Notes: generated by a model not told the origin, from the letters alone. 64,000 nucleotides of DNA from Coprinellus micaceus (GCA_951394405.1 OX596340.1:3286001-3350000), one strand, 5' to 3'. Positions 34,287 to 44,942 are shown, numbered from the stretch's first letter. Numbers and translations: made by a program.

Positions 34287-36536
34287 ATGACTCGTAGTGT
34301 GTCCTGCGCCACGCTAGGCCGATCTGTTCTGGGACTGCTCGGGCACCCCGACTTCTCAGACTTTGATTCTCTCTTTCCTCTGCATCCTCCTGATACGTAC
34401 GATTATTTCCTCCGCAAGGTAAGTTGTTCTATTCCTATTTCCTCTACTGATATTCCAAGGACTTTATGGACTGTCCGAGCCCTCCCCGAGCATTTCCCCG
34501 TCGAGAATCGACACACCCTACTGACGACAAAGCGTCGCTATAAGCCAGTGGACCGCAAGGTCCGTCCTGTCCCTACATACATGCCTAACCCAATCGCGCA
34601 GCAGTACAAACCTATCCCGGATCCCGTGTGTGGGCCTCTTCCAACACATCCTCCACCTCGCTCGCTTTTCCATCCAACTCAGCGCATGACACAAGAGAGG
34701 TACGACTCCCTCCTCACTACCATACCTGACGGGTTTCTCTCTGAACAGGAGATCGACCTTCTGGCGCTCGTCGTTGATCGCCGTCAAGAAGCGTTCGCGT
34801 TTACGTTTCATGAGAAAGGTACGTTTAAGCGAGAGCACTATCCTGACTACGAGATCGCAGTCATAGAGCACACCCCTTGGATGCAACCTCCGATCCGCGT
34901 CCCCCTCGCTCTTCAGGACACTGTCCGAAAGGAGATTAATGAGCAGGAAGCTGCTGGACGCTTCGAGCCGACAGTCGCCAGCTATCGATCCTCACTTTTC
35001 GCCGTCACCAAGAAGAATGGGGACGTCCGTCTTGTTATCGACCTCCAGAAGCTCAACACCGTCACGATACGCGACTCCTCTCTCCCACCCAATGTCGAAG
35101 ACTTCGCCGAACAATTTGTAGGCCGAACTATCTACGGCGCAGTCGACCTATACTCCGGTTTCGACGCTCGCATCCTACATCCCAACTCTCGACCTCTCAC
35201 GTCCTTCCACTCCATCTGCGGGCCAAAGCAGCAGTGTACGCTTCCCCAAGGCGCCGCCAACTCCCCTCAAGAGTTCCAGCGATGTACACGCCACGCCCTG
35301 CAGGCCGAAATACCTCAGAACTCCGATGTCTTCATCGACGACTGCGGGATCAAAGGCCCCGAGGATGACTACAATGGGGCGCCTATCAAGGGTAATCCGG
35401 AGATTAGGAGGTTCGTTTTCGAGTATGCTGTTACCTTAGATCGAGTACTGGCACGTTTCATCATGGCAGGCATCACAGCGTCGGGACTGAAGACGGTGCT
35501 AGCCACGCCCCGACTCAAGATCGTCGGGACTATCGTCTCACAAGAAGGATGGCACCTCGACCATGGCCTCATCACGAAGATCCAGAATTGGCCACCGTGC
35601 AAGAACGTCTCCGAGGTTCAAGGATTTCTGGGCACCGTGGGTTGCGGCCGTAAATGGATCAAGAACTTCTCGATTATCGCTAAGCCCCTAACCTCCCTTC
35701 TTCGTGGAAGCGATACTGAGTTTCTCTGGGCAGAAGATGCCCAGAACGCCATGGATATACTCAAGGAGAAGGCTACAACGGCACCGGTTCTTGCAAAAGT
35801 CGACTACAACAAAGCGAAGACAGTCACCCAGCTTCCGCGACAATCAGACGATGGCCTTATCGTCGTCGCCGTTGATTCAGCAGCACTTCACGGTGCGGGA
35901 TGGGTCGTCTCCCAGATCGTTGGCAACGAATGCCGACCAGCGATCTACGGCTCATGTACTTTCAACGAAACGGAGTCGCGTTACTCGCAACCAAAGGCCG
36001 AGCTCTATGGCGTCTTCCGAGCATTCAGACACCTACGTCATCGGATCTGGGGCGTGCACTTTCGACTTGAACATGACGCTAAGTTCCTTCAGCAGCTCAT
36101 ATATACCCCTGATCTACCTAACGCCCCGATGACTAGATGGATTGCCTTCCTCATGCTCTTTGACTTCGAGATGAAGCACGTCAGCGCAGAGAATCACAAA
36201 GCTGCGGATGGCCTGTCCCGGCGGCCTAGGTCTAGCCAAGACTCGGACGACGAAGGCGGTGACTTCATGGAGACGCTTATCTTATCAGCCGCGCGTGGTA
36301 CCCCAGCCGTGCCTGGCGATCGTCAATATAGGTGCGCCACCGACTTGGTCAAGCCGATCATCTCCTCGTTCCGATCGGGATCGGTCCTCTCACCGACCGA
36401 TGTGAAAAGCCTCCTCTCTTTTATTCTCGAATTCCGCTCCTCTTTGTTGCCTTCCCTTCCTCCCACATTACGTTTCAACCTTCCCCTTTTTGCGAACATG
36501 TCAGAGCAAGCACCATCCGACCAACCTTACGGGTGA
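34287..36536 (+). CDS. Gypsy pol, reverse transcriptase and RNase H
   Basis: RT motifs in order: RSSLFAVTKKNGDVRLVIDLQKLN, YGAVDLYSGFD, LPQGAANSPQEFQR, and the catalytic VFIDDCG near 35332, followed by the connection domain (VSEVQGFLGTVG, KPLTSLLRG). RNase H shows VVAVDSAALHGAGW, QPKAELYGVFRA and the terminal HKAADGLSRRP. The frame differs from the protease segment, so a frameshift or separate initiation is needed. It ends at TGA 36534-36536, but the same frame stays open afterwards. Confidence 0.85.
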   Translation: MTRSVSCATLGRSVLGLLGHPDFSDFDSLFPLHPPDTYDYFLRKVSCSIPISSTDIPRTLWTVRALPEHFPVENRHTLLTTKRRYKPVDRKVRPVPTYMPNPIAQQYKPIPDPVCGPLPTHPPPRSLFHPTQRMTQERYDSLLTTIPDGFLSEQEIDLLALVVDRRQEAFAFTFHEKGTFKREHYPDYEIAVIEHTPWMQPPIRVPLALQDTVRKEINEQEAAGRFEPTVASYRSSLFAVTKKNGDVRLVIDLQKLNTVTIRDSSLPPNVEDFAEQFVGRTIYGAVDLYSGFDARILHPNSRPLTSFHSICGPKQQCTLPQGAANSPQEFQRCTRHALQAEIPQNSDVFIDDCGIKGPEDDYNGAPIKGNPEIRRFVFEYAVTLDRVLARFIMAGITASGLKTVLATPRLKIVGTIVSQEGWHLDHGLITKIQNWPPCKNVSEVQGFLGTVGCGRKWIKNFSIIAKPLTSLLRGSDTEFLWAEDAQNAMDILKEKATTAPVLAKVDYNKAKTVTQLPRQSDDGLIVVAVDSAALHGAGWVVSQIVGNECRPAIYGSCTFNETESRYSQPKAELYGVFRAFRHLRHRIWGVHFRLEHDAKFLQQLIYTPDLPNAPMTRWIAFLMLFDFEMKHVSAENHKAADGLSRRPRSSQDSDDEGGDFMETLILSAARGTPAVPGDRQYRCATDLVKPIISSFRSGSVLSPTDVKSLLSFILEFRSSLLPSLPPTLRFNLPLFANMSEQAPSDQPYG

Positions 36537-36578
36537 CCGCACCATGACCGCTTCCCCATCAGCAACATCACCCTATCC

Positions 36579-39500
36579 TTGCAAGAGCCTGACGACAGCG
36601 AGCACCTCGACCTTCACGCCACTTGGGACGTCTACCAAGCTGGGGGCATGTTCGATCCGGCACATGAGACGGATTTGTTCAAGCGTTCTGCTCTCAGGTT
36701 CACGACGGCGACGGTCTATTGCGGACACGAGTTTGAAGTGCGTCATCTCCACACCCGCAAGACTGAAGAGTTTCTCCTAGGTGACGAAATCGTGACGTTC
36801 GAGTACAAGAACTACGTCGGATACGGCTATGAAACTACGCCGTTACGTCCAGGTGCGTTTCCCCCGCCGGTTTACGTTGCTGAAGCGTCCGAGGCAGCTC
36901 CTTTCTCTACGCCGTGGACCCCCGAGTACCGAGAAGACAATCGACTGGGCCTATTGTCAACGACGACGGCAAGTACGTCTCTCAGCAAAGAGAAGAACAA
37001 GAAGCGGAAGCAACAAGATAGTGAGTGGATCCAGCTTCGTTTATTTTTCTCTTCCGATGTGATTCCGGCGGAGTGTTTCGAGGATGAGGTCTTGAAGAGG
37101 CACTTCCTTACCAAGGCGCGTAAGTACTTCCTCGAGAACGGTTCTCTGTTTAAGAAACCGTCCTCGAACGAACCGATACCGCGCCTTGTAGTTGAAACGA
37201 CTGAGCGGCGGCAGGAGTTAATGGTGCAGGCGCATGACCAGTGTGGTCATCGCGGCCGCGATGCTACTTACAAGCTTTTGGTCCTTAGATATATATGGCC
37301 TATGATGTATGAGGACGTCGCGTTCTACGTCCAGTCATGCGTCCAGTGCCAGCTCAATTCTCGCAGCAAGCCAATCATTCCTTACTCGCCATCATGGTCG
37401 GCGACTATTCTCCGCCACTTCCATCTCGATACTCAAGTCTTCGAAGTTGGACTACATGGTAAGCGCTTTGTTATCACGGCTGTGGACTCATTCTCGGGAT
37501 GGATCGAAGGTCGCGCTCTGAGGAAGGCGGATTCAGAGGCGGTCGCTCGATTCATCTACGAGGATATCATTTGCAGATTCTCGTGCATCCCGTACTTCAC
37601 GGTAGATGGGGGCGCCGAGTTCAAAGGTTTTGCCGACATTCTTTTCCGACAATATCACTGCGTCGTCATTGTCTCCAACGCCTATCACCCAGAAAGCAAC
37701 GGCATCGTCGAGCGTTCGCACCAGGTGGTCATGAGTAGCTTGAAGAAGCTCGCGCACCCTCACCCAGCACGTTGGCCTCAGTACCTCCCGGCCGTTCTCC
37801 TTTCCATGCGAGTGACGACCTCGAGATCCACTGGTATGTCCCCTTTCTTTCTCATTTATGGAGTCCATCCTGTTTTCTCTTTCGATCTTCAAGACGCCAC
37901 TTGGGGCGTACTCGACTGGCACAAGGTGCGGTCGACTACTGACCTTATTGCTCTCCGAGCTTTACAGATTACGCAGCGAGACCAGATCGCTCAGGACGCG
38001 CACCGTCACCAGACCCTCTCTCGTCAGAAGGCGAGTACTTTACACTCCCCCATTTTGCCTTTGGGAATCCAGTGGACATCCAGTGGACATTCTGGACGTC
38101 TACTGGACATTCACTGGCCTTTCTCTGCCAAATTTGCTCAAATTGTCCAGTGGTTGTCCAGTCAATGTCCTGTATCAGCCAAAATTTCACTGGATTGTCC
38201 AGTGGATACTGGACAGTCCAGAATACGTATCCAGTGGATGCCCACCCCCTTAAATCCACTGGACATCCAGTGGAAGACCAATGATTTCCAGCCAATATCA
38301 GGTATGTGGCTGTGCAAAATATTAAAGTAGTGTCATTGTGTGTCATTAATTCTGGAAAAATCGTGAAAAATATGGAAAATATTTTGTTTGTATTTGTTTA
38401 CTTGTATTTGCATGTCCAGTCTGTGCAGGCCTTTTCATTTATTTGACTGGTCTGTTTCTTGGCATCCTCTGTCTACATTATAAATACTGGTATTTTCACA
38501 CCTGTAATGAAGTCAGGCTACATAAAACCAAAAGACAAAAGACAATCACTACAATGATATTTCTTAAAGTTGTGCAGCTGAGCAAGCTTTGGCTTTTGGA
38601 GAGCAAGAGTAGTGCAGTGGAGGGTGGCAACGGTGTGACAACACATTGCCAGAAGTCAACAAGGAAAGCTTGATAGTATACAATTGTAGAGCTGAGTCTT
38701 GTGTGTGAAAAGTGGGGGTAGCCCAAGTTCTCAAGCCCAGGCCCTAAAGTTGGCAGGGAGGAAAAACAAGACAGATTGGAAAGTATGAAATGGGACAAAG
38801 CTAAATCAAGGAAAGGAGATGCAATGGAAGATTGCTTTTATACTCCTTGTGGTTGTGTTATCTACAATCTGAGATACATAGCACTCCAACCACCCAGCCA
38901 TGAATGCCATTGCCAGGCGATTCCATCAAAACCTCCACCCAGCAGGGTGGCATGATTTCAATGGACACATTAGAGGTGGCCCCTTGGAGTTGACCATTGG
39001 CAAATACTTTCTATTTGCCAAGTCCACTGGATGTCCAGTAGTCAAGCTGGAATCCACTGGACATTGACTGGACTGTTTGAGTGCTGAACTGGACACCACT
39101 GGATCTCACTGGATTCCACTGGACATTGACTGGACATCCACTGGATTTGCTAGATGTCCACTGGATTCTACTGGATTCTACTGGTCTACTGGACATCCTG
39201 CAGGACATATGGGGGAGTGTAAAGTACAGCAGAAGGCTATCGACGACTTCAACCACAAGATGAAGACGACGAGCTTTAGTGCGTTCGAGGTTGGCATGTG
39301 GGTCCTCCGACACGAGACCTGGCTCGAGGGACAGCATGGCAACAAGAACCAACCCCGTTGGTCGGGTCCGTTTATCATTCATGAGGTGCGCCCTAATAAG
39401 AGCTTCGTTCTTCGCGAACTCGATGGTACGGTCGTTCGAGGTCACGTTACTGCTCACCGTTTGCGTTTATTCTTCTTCCGAGACCAACAGACTCTTCTTC

Positions 39501-39586
39501 GCACAATCGCCAATGCGAAGTCCTGCTTCAAGTACCTCAAGGCTGGAGGTGAGCTCAAGGCGGACCACCCCGATCCCGTCTCGTGA
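36579..39586 (+). pseudogene. Gypsy integrase, interrupted by a 1.2-kb element
   Basis: The zinc-binding HHCC region (CGHRGRDATYKLL, CVQCQ) precedes a DDE core (LDTQVFEVGLHGKRFVITAVDSFSGW, FTVDGGAEFKGF, NAYHPESNGIVERSHQ). The frame is interrupted at 38039-39223 by a non-autonomous element and resumes with IDDFNHKM, FEVGMWVLRHETW and RWSGPFIIHEVRP, ending at TGA 39584-39586. The two sides of the insertion are one base out of phase if a single GTAC is retained, so a further small indel is present or the boundary is off by one. Confidence 0.85.
38039..39223. mobile_element. Non-autonomous inverted-repeat element in the Gypsy integrase (1,185 bp)
   Basis: 15-bp perfect terminal inverted repeats TTTACACTCCCCCAT and a GTAC target duplication (38035-38038, 39224-39227). 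Both subterminal regions are arrays of CCAGTGGACAT/ATGTCCACTGG-type words (about 38070-38280 and 39020-39200). The middle is AT-rich with no substantial ORF. The superfamily is unclear: the CACTCCC ends recall CACTA-like or other DDE elements. Confidence 0.85.
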
Positions 39587-40234
39587 CGCTTGTCGGACGT
39601 GGAGTTGCCGTGTTCGGAGACGGACTATAACGGCGACCACCATTGCCCCTCGCTGTTGCACTGCGGGCGAGGTCTCCGGTACTCGTTCCAGTATTTACAT
39701 GGGCACGTATTCGTTCCTTCCTTCGATTCCAACCTCTTCAAAGTCGATGATTCCTTCTTCTCATATGTCCCTTGGGATTGGTGGTCGGGCTCCATCGGGT
39801 CGATCCCCGGCGTTCGCACTTCTCTTTTTGGGGATGAGCATGAACAGATGGAGCATGCAGCCATCGAGGACACCCTTTCCGTCACCCCCACTTTCTTCCC
39901 TTTGAATTCGAGTCGCCTTCGCTACCCTTACGGCTTTGTTCTGCCTCCTCGCCCTTCTCCTTCCTCCTAACTTTCGTTATATGGAAACATACCCATTTTC
40001 GTTTGCCTTGCGTCTCAACGTCCTTTCACTCCTCCCCAATTTCATCCGACTATTGAAACCACGCTTTTTGTCCCATTCATTTTTCGAGATTTCGTACTAC
40101 CCTTCCCTCGACGTACCTTCCCTTTTTGGATCCTTTTTTTAAGTAACATTTCCCTTTATTTTCGAGTTCACCTCGCCCCTACCTTTACCTTCTTTTCCCT
40201 GGATGTTGAGGGCAACATCTTAACTCCCCCCCAC
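39587..40234 (+). other. Gypsy 3' internal region
   Basis: The integrase frame stays open past TGA 39584-39586 to 39970 (FQYLHGHVF, DDSFFSYVPWDWW, ending SPSS), possibly an additional C-terminal domain. The rest up to the 3' LTR is pyrimidine-rich and ends with a C-run (about 40226-40233). Confidence 0.5.
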
Positions 40235-41098
40235 TGTGGTAGGGATGCTCGGCACACCCAGGAAACCCAAGCGCCTGCGTGACGTCACCTGACGCCGCGA
40301 CCGTATGCGGTTACATCACGGCGCGCTTCTCTTACCTCGACCCCGACCTTCCGCCAGCTCATCAAGACGACGACAACCCCCACGGCGGGAATCGCACGTT
40401 CGAAGGAGGATTGCTGGATGGGATCGGGATGCAGATGCGCAGGTGCGCCGGTGGAGTCGAGGCACGGTTCGTTTTCACGCGTTTTTCTTTATCACCCCTA
40501 TTCTTTCTTTTATTCGCCGATGAGTGCACCCGACGCCAAGTCGACAACGCCGAGCACAACCCCTCCCTCCACCGCAGCTCGAGCTGTCCAGAGCATGGGC
40601 CACTCTAAGAGGTCGATGACGACGACTTCCAGCTCTGATGCGCGGTGCAGAGGACGTCAGGGAGTAAGGTTGTGTTTCAGTAGAGTCAACGAGGTCGAGG
40701 GCCAGCTCTGAAGCCTCATAGCAACGTATTTCAAATTTCTATTCTTATCTTCCATTTTATGTTCCTGACCATGGGGAGCCCGACGCACGAGCACGCGTAG
40801 ACGGGCTCCGATATATCATCCTTGCGATTATGGACTCTCCTCTCCTGTATCTCCCTATCCCTTGGTACCTACCATCTACCTACCTTGTCTCTTCCCCAAG
40901 TCTGAGCCTGAGCCTGAGCCGAGCCGAGCCGAACATACGCCCTCAACGAGCCGCGGACCAAGTCTGGTACGCATATTATTCTATCTGTCCTACTGAATAC
41001 AGGTCGACAGGATCCATACCCCATACCCTCCTACTATCGTCGTTTTGACGACCTAGGAACCTCCTAGTTTCTGCGGCCAAGAACTCGTTTCTTCCACA
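40235..41098 (+). repeat. Gypsy 3' LTR
   Basis: 864 bp, TGTGGTAGGG to CTTCCACA, near-identical to 30734-31597. Confidence 0.95.
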
Positions 41099-41121
41099 GC
41101 GGGCTTCCTCGGGGCCGGCAT
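41099..41121 (-). pseudogene. DIRS gag, first codons separated by the Gypsy insertion
   Basis: ATG at 41121-41119 opens MPAPRKP, then the GCGG duplication; the frame resumes at 30733 as AKEVIDKM. This places the Gypsy insertion in about the eighth codon of gag. Confidence 0.7.
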
Positions 41122-42432
41122 ATCGAGAGAGTAGACGAACGAAAATCCTGAGATCCTGAGGATCTAGAGAAGTGTATGCGCGAGGTTCTCGCACAGACAA
41201 GGGAGAAGGAGACAAGGGACCCGAGTGATGGGCGACACGCCGCATTGGCGGACACGCCCATCAAATCACTCATCACACGTTCATACGTGACCATGCTGCT
41301 TGACTCTACGCTACATTGTCCTACGGCTAGGGATACGCACCCGCTACGCTAGCTACACGAGTGCTCCCCGGCCTACCATTAAGTTCCCCTCGGCCTCTGC
41401 CGCGACGGGTTGGCGGCCATCGCGTAAGCCATCAAATTCGCTCGCGCCTTGACGCGTCGTCGATAATCAAACTATCATCTTGTTCTGCTACCACCACCAC
41501 CGCGTCGTACGATGGGACAAAGGAAAGCCAAGGGTTCCAGAAGAACGATATAGGCCACGCTGATGGCTCAGACGACCCCAATCACCACAGCACCATCGCC
41601 CACGCCAAAGCGGTCCTCTGGCGTCAAGCATCTGAAAAATCACTACCCTCAGTAAGCGTCGCCTTCTCACTGACCTTGAGTGTACACTGACTGTTTTCCA
41701 TGGAATCCCGTCCCTCAGGTCGTGATACACGTCTCCTTGCAGTCTCAGGACTCCAGTCCCGCCCTTCATGAACCTCAACGAGGCCATGGTCCGCTGCGAC
41801 GTAAGCATACACCCATCCTAACCCCCTTACTTGTTCCACCTCCCATCCCCAAAGGATTTCGCAAAAGGCGGTGTGTTGTATAATGCTAGTGGAGGGGTTC
41901 GCGTGGTTGGATCAACGGTATGTTTTATTCTCTCGCTTCGTCTCCCAACTGACGTTCTGCGACCCCACGGAGTCTAGCACTTCGGGAACTAGTCAACCCT
42001 GCCCTTCAAAATCCACGCCTCTCGCAATGACTCCCATTCGCAGGCTTTGTTCTGCTTTATACTTTTGCCTCGTTGCATTCTCTCTGCATTCGGTCACATC
42101 ACTCTTATATCCCCGTGCTCATATACCTAATTATCGGGCGCAGCACGTTCTTGTCCACTGTCCATAAATGAGAACCAATTTGTCACCCAAGCCCGCCGCC
42201 TGTTACGGCGTATCCCAGAAGCCTACTATGTGCGCTTGGCATATGTTCTCGCGAGCACACAGGTGCCGCGCTATAGCTTGGCGCTGCATATGGGCGCTTA
42301 GAAATACATATGCGGCATATATGGCCAATAAGGCCTTACGGCCTCGCATCATGAGGTCCCGTAGAGGGCCCCCAGCCTTGTATAGTATATGTACGCCTTA
42401 GAAGGACATATGCTACCGACTTTTTCGTCAAT
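41122..42432. other. 5' region of the DIRS-like element and right end of the 17.6-kb insertion
   Basis: Upstream region of the DIRS gag, then a stretch (41383-42020) with exon-like pieces on the plus strand, then the CATATG-rich right terminus (42180-42432). Confidence 0.4.
41741..42020 (+). pseudogene. Possible captured exon fragments
   Basis: Short blocks bounded by GT-AG-like sites read FMNLNEAMVRCD, then DFAKGGVLYNASGG and VRVVGST, then LRELVNPALQNP and a stop. Each has plausible splice sites. No family is recognised. It may be a host gene piece inside the insertion or chance. Confidence 0.2.
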
Positions 42433-43239
42433 GCTGGTCATTCCGTGAATATGCGCATTACCGGAACGAGTTGCCTTCGGATCATCATCAACAGAACTCG
42501 GCGACGTGAAAACATGTTTGTAGGCCTGAGAGGAAAGGGATTCCTTCAATAAAAAGTGCTTCAGCCATTGAACGAAGGGTACTCACAGACGCAAGGAGCC
42601 GACTACGGAAAAGCCCCTTCCAAGGTTCCTCAGGGTCGTACTTCTCGTCTCGATATACAAATAGGGGCCAATGGTTCCCAGGAACCAAGATAACCCTCTC
42701 TTTCAACTGCCGTTTCGTCCTGAAGTCGCCATTGAAAAAGGGCCAATTAGTCTAAGGTGTGAGGATCAAATCCACCAACTCACTCGGGGTCTGACCAATC
42801 CATCCCAGCAGGACACAAGAGCAAGCCTGTCCTTTCGTTGTTAAACCCCCTATCTACCTTGATGTTGCAAGCGAGGCGAAGCAGTTCTCCATCGGCGGGC
42901 GCGATCCAATCGAGGACAACACCTTTGAGGCTCTTGGTATCGTCAGAGTGAGCACTCGATGCTCCTTTCTGCAACTACAACAGCGTTAACTCGGAACTTC
43001 AGGTTGTGCTGGACGCCAATGGAGGACTGACCAAAGTAGCCATCGAAAGGACACTTTCTTCATCAGTGTCGTCGGAGTACAGACGCTCCTGCAATCCTGG
43101 AACTAGTTTCAACAATCGTCGGAAGACATGATGCTCCCGACGCTCCCTAATTTTATGGAACCAAATCAGGTGGGAGCTCCAACAATGAGATGACCGTTTT
43201 AACTCACTGTTGTGTCGTCGGCGCCTGATCCTCATCCAT
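42433..43239 (-). pseudogene. DUF6698-like gene, N-terminal half
   Basis: Exon-like blocks on the minus strand: a short first exon from ATG 43239 (MDEDQAPTTQ); one ending at 43032 with REHHVFRRLLKLVPGL and ESVLSMATL; 42968-42784 (SLKGVVLDWIAP, RGFNNERTGLLLCPAG); 42719-42587 (VILVPGNHWPLFVY, EEPWKGLFRSRLL); and 42525-42433 (AYKHVFTSPSSVDDDPKATRSG, IHGMTS). Phases match at the junctions. This is the order of motifs I associate with DUF6698 proteins, and it stops exactly where the 24451-24808 half begins. More 5' exons may lie upstream. Function unknown; the gene is disrupted here. Confidence 0.7.
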
Positions 43240-43363
43240 GCTTAACCCAGCAAGTAAGAGGGCCTGCATATTCGAGAAAGCAAAAACTGTTCTCCTGAAA
43301 TGCCTACCATGGTGTACAAGTGGGTTGGCAGTAGCACTGTAGATAGGGGAGATGAGCAAAGGG

Positions 43364-43746
43364 TGTTGGAAGACAATGCTCATGTCAACTCTATCTCTAC
43401 AAAGAATACCTCTATTTCGAATGTTTTACTTATCTTCTATTGTTCTACAGAGAACAACAACCACCTTGTATTATTCCCATTATACTCACACTTATTGTTC
43501 TCTTATCTCCACCTTATCTCCATTCACTGCTATTGTTCTTTACTTATGGAACATCTATTGTTCTTTCCTATTGTTCCACATATAAGTTATCTATTGTTCT
43601 CCATAGTATATAGTCCACACTGTAAGTGGGTGAGTCCCCATCAAACTCTCCCCACTTACAGGTGCATATCTTGTATACCCTACTTACTTTCAATCTAACA
43701 TCAAACTCTCCCCACTTACAGTGGGTCATACTTGCATCGTTCTACA
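43364..43746 (+). repeat. Copia 5' LTR (plus copy)
   Basis: 383 bp from TGTTGGAAGACAATG to CGTTCTACA, the same family and length as 62434-62816. It contains six copies of TATTGTTC (about 43435-43600) and two copies of a block ending TCTCCCCACTTACAG, together with inverted CTGTAAGTGG. Confidence 0.95.
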
Positions 43747-44169
43747 AGTTACGAGCCCCGGGCTCCTCTGATCACACCATCCGTTATCAGACACCGCGGT
43801 AACCGCTCCACTGCCCCTCGATTGCCCATAACCTACGGCCTCTTCTCGTGTGATATCTCCACCTGAAGCCTATCTCCCTTCACATTTTCACTATCTTCAC
43901 TTTCGCTATTTACGTTTCGCTACTTACATTCCACTACCCCTCCTGATAATCAGGAGTAAGGCATGGCACGAGTCCTGCCTACTTGCGGGTACTCGCAAGT
44001 TGATCCGTGGGAATACTCGTCAAAACTCGGACTCGCGAGTCCGAATCACTCGTGGGAAAATACTCATGCGAGTCCGAGTGTCGCCTGGCAGCAGGCAAGT
44101 ACTCGCACAAGTACTCATTGAAATATAGAGAGATATTTACTTTGAGTTCTACATGATGGGGCCCTTAGA

Positions 44170-44942
44170 CTAATTGTTTCCATCTTCTACACTATCGTCC
44201 TCAAGCTAGTTTCAATCGAGGACCCAGGGGAAGCGCGCGTCAGTCCGGCGCGTCGAAAGAACAAACAAGGCCAAACACCGCCAAAAAAGGACGTACCATC
44301 TGCTTGACGCGCGCGTTGAGGGCATGGGCAGCGCACTTTTGGGGGTTTTGCATACCAAGTGCCCGGAACATGCTAAATAAATTATACTTTGAGCAATGGA
44401 AGGTAGGAGGAGGGCCAACGTACCTCTGGGTGTCGTGTGCAGAGTCGGTGACCACGGGCGCGCCCATTTCGGAAATTGCCGGTGTCCCATCAGCTGCGGC
44501 AGCTTGCTGGTCTTCGTTGCTGCTGGCAGTCCCCTGATGCTGGTCTTCTATTCCCAGTGCTCTTAGGATGCTAATTGAATTTTATTTTGAGTTGAGGGAA
44601 GGTAGGAAGAGGGCCAACGTACCTTTGGGTCAGGTGTGCAGAGTCGGCAACCACGGGCGCGCCCATTTCGGCAGTTGCCGGCGTCCCATTCCGAGGCATT
44701 TTTGACTCGGGTACATTATTGCAAGGCGAACTTTGAGCGCCAAGCTTTTGAGCCAAGATGTGCGGGTTTTGCCGAATTCCCATCATTCCATTTTTACATG
44801 TGCCGAATGATGGGTTCTGCATCTGGAACAGCAGTGTTGCAAAAAGCAGTGAATTACAACGCTGCGGATAAATGCACGGGCTCGAAAATTGGCATGCGCA
44901 TCCAAAAAAAACCGTCACAAGTGTGACAACATATTGATTCAA
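44170..44942 (-). CDS. Small spliced gene inside the hAT element (up to 192 aa), unknown function
   Basis: Exons 44942-44623, 44570-44424, 44372-44297 and 44205-44170 splice in consistent phase to a TAG. The second and third introns have near-identical borders (GTACGTTGGCCCTC... to ...TTAG), and exons 2 and 3 begin alike (SILRALGIE; SMFRALGMQ). Exons 1 and 2 both end with EMGAPVV(A/T)DSAH followed by a TQS junction, so the unit has been tandemly duplicated. No domain is recognised. It runs opposite to the transposase within the same element, so it could be an element-encoded accessory protein or a captured host fragment. The exact start is uncertain; internal ATGs are present in exon 1. Confidence 0.45.

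Larger units (their letters stand above)
30734..41098 (+). mobile_element. Gypsy-type LTR retrotransposon (10,365 bp with its own insertion)
   Basis: Two 864-bp direct LTRs (TGTGG...CCACA) flanked by GCGG on both sides (30730-30733, 41099-41102). The internal order gag, protease, RT, RNase H, integrase identifies the Gypsy (Metaviridae-like) class of fungal retrotransposon. It lies opposite to and inside the DIRS gag. I saw only three substitutions between the LTRs. Confidence 0.95.
24809..42432. mobile_element. 17.6-kb nested insertion in the DUF6698-like gene
   Basis: Bounded by GCT at 24806-24808 and 42433-42435. The ends are imperfect inverted repeats: left CTACGAAAATCG, then CATATGT, then TAAGGC; the right end read inward is GACGAAAAAGTCG, then CATATGT, then TAAGGC. 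Both terminal regions (24830-25060, 42180-42432) repeat the word CATATG. Two readings are possible: these are degenerate inverted terminal repeats of the DIRS-like element itself, integrated at a short shared triplet; or they belong to a separate inverted-repeat DNA element that received the DIRS-like element later. Confidence 0.65.

Noticed and set aside
44571..44942. Unspliced 123-codon minus-strand frame
   Set aside because: Its end reads into an intron (GTACGTTGG). Replaced by the spliced four-exon model.
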